From the NCBI GenBank assembly GCA_002352375.1, contig DEIH01000109.1, positions 1 to 16,653 on the forward strand: a stretch of 16,653 bases of DNA, in the 5' to 3' direction. Position 1 is the stretch's first letter. The number at the start of each line of letters is the position of its first letter. The translations under genes and the position numbers were made by a program. Shown one piece after another: positions 13,985 through 16,653 of the stretch. The notes under the pieces were generated by a model. The model was given only the letters and a program-made list of their open reading frames with translations, did no database searches and was not told the origin of the DNA. The stretch comes from Spirochaeta sp. UBA2779. GTDB taxonomy: Bacteria > Spirochaetota > Spirochaetia > DSM-2461.

Positions 13985-14623
13985 ATGAAAGGAATGATTG
14001 AGCGTAATAGCTTCTATATCATAACATTATTAATCACAGCCGCCCTTCTAATTCCTTTATTTTTCCAGCAACCCGCAGAAAACACAATATCACTTGATAA
14101 TCGGACTGTTTCAATATCAATTGTAAAAAACCTCCCGATTCTGCTTATTCTGCTGTTCATTACCCTCCATGGCACAAATGAAAACAGGAAAGATCGAGGG
14201 TGGAAACCCCTTTCTGCAGAAGATATCCCGTTTATTATCCTGTTTCTTGCCGTCACAACCACACTGAGCTTCATCTTTCCAGCAGCCGACAGTTCTTACA
14301 ACGTCAGCACACAGGGCGTAAAAGGGATATTGCTGATTTGTTTTTTTGCCCTGGTAACCGCCCTCAGCGAAGAACTTTTCTTTCGATCCTGGCTGATAAA
14401 CGGGTTAAAAAATGCCGGGTGGCCCGGTTGGCTTATTTTCAGCATTCCTGTTTTGTTTTTTGCATCTCTTCATATCTGGCAGGGCTGGAAAGGATTACTC
14501 TTTGCAGCAATATCCGGCTCTATGTACACGTTGTATTTCATGCGTAGGAGAAGACTGTTCCCCCTTGTTTTCTCCCATGCAATTCACAATGCTCTGGCGC
14601 TCATCTTCATGTCTGTCCGATAA
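13985..14623 (+). CDS. CPBP-family intramembrane metalloprotease
   Basis: A 212-residue polytopic membrane protein of the CPBP (CaaX protease/bacteriocin-processing, Abi) family. The three family motifs are present: EE-x3-R in LSEELFFRSW (E129, E130, R134), FASLH with H163, and H198-x3-N202 in SHAIHNAL. Together they form the putative metal-binding proteolytic site within the membrane. About six hydrophobic helices are visible. Known members process prenylated proteins or peptides or confer bacteriocin self-immunity, but the substrate here is unknown. No strong ribosome site precedes ATG 13985, and an ATG at codon 4 is an alternative. A TlpA-like lipoprotein gene follows after 11 bases, suggesting an operon. 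The divergent PilZ gene shares the 41-base upstream gap. Confidence 0.88.
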   Translation: MKGMIERNSFYIITLLITAALLIPLFFQQPAENTISLDNRTVSISIVKNLPILLILLFITLHGTNENRKDRGWKPLSAEDIPFIILFLAVTTTLSFIFPAADSSYNVSTQGVKGILLICFFALVTALSEELFFRSWLINGLKNAGWPGWLIFSIPVLFFASLHIWQGWKGLLFAAISGSMYTLYFMRRRRLFPLVFSHAIHNALALIFMSVR

Positions 14624-14634
14624 TAAAGATTGTT

Positions 14635-15189
14635 ATGACAAAAAAAACTAAATTCATACCGGCTTTAATTCTCTTAATCACCGTATCCGTCCTGTTTTCA
14701 GGCTGCGCTAATAAAGGTAATAGGCCGGAGAACAGTCAATTAACCGCATTGGGTTTCAGAATTATACCCGAAGGAAATGAGTTTCCGGATATCACTTTTA
14801 CCGATATCAACGGAGAAAGTAAAAAGCTGAGTGACTACAGAGGCAATGTACTGCTTCTTAATTTCTGGGCCACCTGGTGCCCTCCATGCCGGGCGGAGAT
14901 GCCTTCTATGGGTAAACTTTCTGATAAGCTGGCCAACGGCAATTTCGTGATGATCCCGGTAAATGTTAAGGAACCTGGAAATATGGTTAAAACTTTTACT
15001 GCAGAGTTCGGCATTAATTTTCCCGTATACCTGGATATCAATGCTGAAGCGGCCATAGCAGTGGGCGTAACAGCCCTGCCAACCTCAATTCTTATAAACA
15101 GAGATGGTAATGCGATTGCTGCAGCCACAGGCGCTTTGGAATGGGACAGTGATGATATGATCAGTATGTTACGGAACTGGACCCGATAG
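14635..15189 (+). CDS. TlpA/ResA-like thioredoxin-fold lipoprotein
   Basis: A 184-residue envelope thiol-disulfide oxidoreductase. The lipoprotein signal peptide ends at LFSGC, with the lipidated cysteine at 24. The AhpC/TSA-Redoxin type thioredoxin fold shows FPDITFTDINGESKKLSDYRG (strand and turn before the active site), active site WCPPC with C82 and C85, and the cis-proline P149 in ALPTS. CPPC is common in TlpA/ResA proteins, which act as reductants in cytochrome c maturation or keep periplasmic thiols reduced. Without cytochrome genes nearby, the target remains open. One possible need is recycling of oxidised envelope proteins. The start ATG has only a weak AAAGA upstream. It lies 11 bases after the CPBP gene and 2 bases before the TTG of sfsA, so the three genes probably form one operon. 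Confidence 0.92.
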   Translation: MTKKTKFIPALILLITVSVLFSGCANKGNRPENSQLTALGFRIIPEGNEFPDITFTDINGESKKLSDYRGNVLLLNFWATWCPPCRAEMPSMGKLSDKLANGNFVMIPVNVKEPGNMVKTFTAEFGINFPVYLDINAEAAIAVGVTALPTSILINRDGNAIAAATGALEWDSDDMISMLRNWTR

Positions 15190-15191
15190 TA

Positions 15192-16256
15192 TTGTCAGAC
15201 ATCAGATCCTCAGGCTACAGATCATTTATCCCCGGCACAATTGCAGAGTTCTTACAAAGACCCAACCGCTTCATCGTGTTGGCCCGCACAAAGGCAGGAA
15301 TCGTGAAAACCCACTGTCCGAATCCCGGCCGCCTCAGAGAGATTCTCCTGCCGGGGAGGAAGCTCATACTTGAAAAAGCGGATAATCCCGAAAGAAAAAC
15401 CCGCTGGACCCTGGCTGCTGCCATATACAGAGATACGGTTATCCCACTGGTATCCGCTCGATCCAATGGTCTGGTAGGCCAACTGATACTGCCGCAGATT
15501 TTTCCAGATTATCAGGCTGAAGGGGAACAAACCCTGGGGAAATCCCGTCTGGACTGGCTGTTGACGAAAGGAACAAAAAAAATATGGGCCGAAGTAAAGG
15601 CTTGTACTCTTGTGGAACAGGGGAGAGCCCTTTTCCCAGATGCTCCATCAACCAGAGCTGTTAAGCACCTTGGAGAACTCTCGAATCCCGGGAAAGGTAA
15701 TTCTTCCGCTGTATTCTTTACCGTTATGAATCCTTCGGCACAGGTATTCTCACCAAATCCCCACACAGATCCCTCTTTCTGCCTCGCCCTGAACCATGCT
15801 GTCGAATCAGGTGTCAGTATAAAGGTTTTGAGTGTATCAACGGATAAAGAGGGTTGGTCGACTGTGATAAATGAATCAATTCCTGTCGATTTTTCATCAC
15901 TTAATCTTGCTATCAGAGATTCGGGGGTTATCCTGAGGATTTGGAAGCATCAATCCGCAGATAATTCAAAAAAAACCTTTGTTGTCCGTTATGAATATCA
16001 TGATGAAGCACTCTCCCGGGCCGAACGCAGAAGAGTGAAATTACCCCGAAAACTGTCCGGGGAATACAAACTATATAAATCATTCACAATAAGAGGTGAG
16101 TCCGTATGCTTTAACTCAATGTCCGAGGAACTATCCGAAATGAATTTCTCACAAAACCCAGTGTTCAGCCCCGGGTTTCTGGATTGGGTATCAGACTATC
16201 GGCACCGAAGGGTTTTTCTTCATCAGAACTCTACCGGTGTAGTCACTCCGATGTAA
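15192..16256 (+). CDS. sfsA: SfsA-family protein (putative DNA/RNA nuclease) with C-terminal extension
   Basis: The first 235 or so of 354 residues match SfsA: RPNRFIVLA and THCPNPGRLREILLPG (about 23-55), NPERKTRWTL (65-74), and a PD-(D/E)xK-like core with D121 in SRLDWLL and E134-x-K136 in WAEVKACTL. ALFPDAPSTRAVKHLGEL and a terminal ALNHAVESGVSIKV follow. SfsA was named for sugar fermentation stimulation in E. coli and is annotated as a DNA-binding protein or nuclease; its role is unsettled. SfsA is usually about 235 residues. Here about 120 further residues follow (basic RAERRRVKLPRKL, then GEYKLYKSF), and I do not recognise them. The start is TTG 15192, 2 bases after the tlpA-like stop, with no clear ribosome site. 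The last 66 bases overlap the convergent methyltransferase gene. Confidence 0.87.
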   Translation: MSDIRSSGYRSFIPGTIAEFLQRPNRFIVLARTKAGIVKTHCPNPGRLREILLPGRKLILEKADNPERKTRWTLAAAIYRDTVIPLVSARSNGLVGQLILPQIFPDYQAEGEQTLGKSRLDWLLTKGTKKIWAEVKACTLVEQGRALFPDAPSTRAVKHLGELSNPGKGNSSAVFFTVMNPSAQVFSPNPHTDPSFCLALNHAVESGVSIKVLSVSTDKEGWSTVINESIPVDFSSLNLAIRDSGVILRIWKHQSADNSKKTFVVRYEYHDEALSRAERRRVKLPRKLSGEYKLYKSFTIRGESVCFNSMSEELSEMNFSQNPVFSPGFLDWVSDYRHRRVFLHQNSTGVVTPM

Positions 16257-16652
16257 CAGCACCGGTTCTCCCAGATTCCTAAAGTATTCGTCCACAGCCT
16301 TCCTGGCACCAGTGAAATGCCCATAATCATCAATAATCAGGATGCCGCCGGGTACAAGCCTCGGGTAGAGAACCTCAAGTTCCTTCATAGTTGACTCGTA
16401 CCAGTCAGTATCGAGTCTGAGAATCGCCAGCTGTTCGGGTATTTCTGAATTGAGAGTTTCTTCCACCGGTCCTTTTACAAATTTGTAGTTTGCTGACCCA
16501 GGATCCTTTTGGGTTAATGTTTGTTTCACCTCGTTGAGAGAAGAGCTCCACCAACCTTCAGGATTTCTATCACTCAGGGCTTCACCGCTGGATGCAATAC
16601 GGTCTTCTTCCCCGGGTGCCACCATGCCGGTAAAAGTATCATAGAGCCATAT
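16191..16652 (-). CDS. TylF/MycF-family O-methyltransferase, N-terminus off the right edge
   Basis: The 153 visible C-terminal residues begin with IWLYDTFTGM, a typical TylF motif, and continue with LAILRLDTDWYESTMKELE and GGILIIDDYGHFTGARKAVDEY. These are the SAM and metal (Asp) elements of macrocin-O-methyltransferase-like proteins. They end normally at SDYTGRVLMKK plus a short tail. In characterised members the family methylates sugar hydroxyls of macrolides. In other genomes such genes often sit in glycan or surface-polysaccharide clusters, so a sugar substrate is a reasonable but unproved guess. The frame is open to the right edge, so the true start is outside. Its 3' end lies within sfsA on the other strand (66-base tail-to-tail overlap). 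Confidence 0.88.
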   Translation of the reverse strand: MWLYDTFTGMVAPGEEDRIASSGEALSDRNPEGWWSSSLNEVKQTLTQKDPGSANYKFVKGPVEETLNSEIPEQLAILRLDTDWYESTMKELEVLYPRLVPGGILIIDDYGHFTGARKAVDEYFRNLGEPVLLHRSDYTGRVLMKKNPSVPIV

Positions 16653-16653
16653 C

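Overview
The window most likely comes from a free-living spirochaete. The strongest marker is a two-gene operon of exported flagellar sheath proteins (two FlaA paralogues, 4449-5933), which are typical of Spirochaetota. The class II fructose-bisphosphate aldolase gene lies nearby; from memory, Treponema pallidum also has an aldolase gene next to a flaA pair. The other gene families fit a housekeeping chromosomal segment. I see no transposase, integrase, phage gene or CRISPR array. The window is gene-dense, and no gene-free stretch exceeds about 160 bases.

Left part (1-3157). On the minus strand, tRNA-Leu(TAA) is followed by a minimal MscS-type channel gene and then a truncated, exported MsrA running off the left edge. 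Divergent from the tRNA, fbaA and a TatD-type hydrolase run on the plus strand. The tRNA and fbaA promoters appear to share one -35 region. A good intrinsic terminator sits between fbaA and tatD, only 12 bases before the tatD start.

Central part (3195-13943) is entirely on the minus strand. In transcription order it holds: a membrane-anchored YcgR/PilZ protein (c-di-GMP receptor family); a lipoprotein with YD-like repeats and an exported HEAT-like protein; a ComEC competence-channel protein without its metallo-beta-lactamase domain; KsgA (16S rRNA dimethylase); a zinc-finger SAM methyltransferase; an unknown polytopic membrane protein overlapping an unknown lipoprotein; the two flaA genes behind a near-consensus sigma-70 promoter; and an orphan histidine kinase with an N-terminal cyclic-nucleotide-binding-like domain. 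Several of these genes touch or overlap. The ksgA frame has no ATG, GTG or TTG where its start should be, and the comEC frame stays open for about 370 bases into ksgA.

Right part (13985-16653). On the plus strand are a CPBP-family membrane protease, a TlpA/ResA-like thioredoxin lipoprotein and an SfsA-family protein with an unusual C-terminal extension of about 120 residues. A TylF-type O-methyltransferase on the minus strand converges on sfsA, overlaps its 3' end by 66 bases and runs off the right edge.

Functional theme: much of the block concerns the cell envelope and motility (FlaA sheath, PilZ protein, sensor kinase, lipoproteins, MscS), mixed with translation and DNA housekeeping. I did not recognise a complete new system. 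The most unusual points are the comEC/ksgA junction, the orphan kinase placed behind the flaA terminator, and the unrecognised membrane-protein/lipoprotein pair upstream of flaA.
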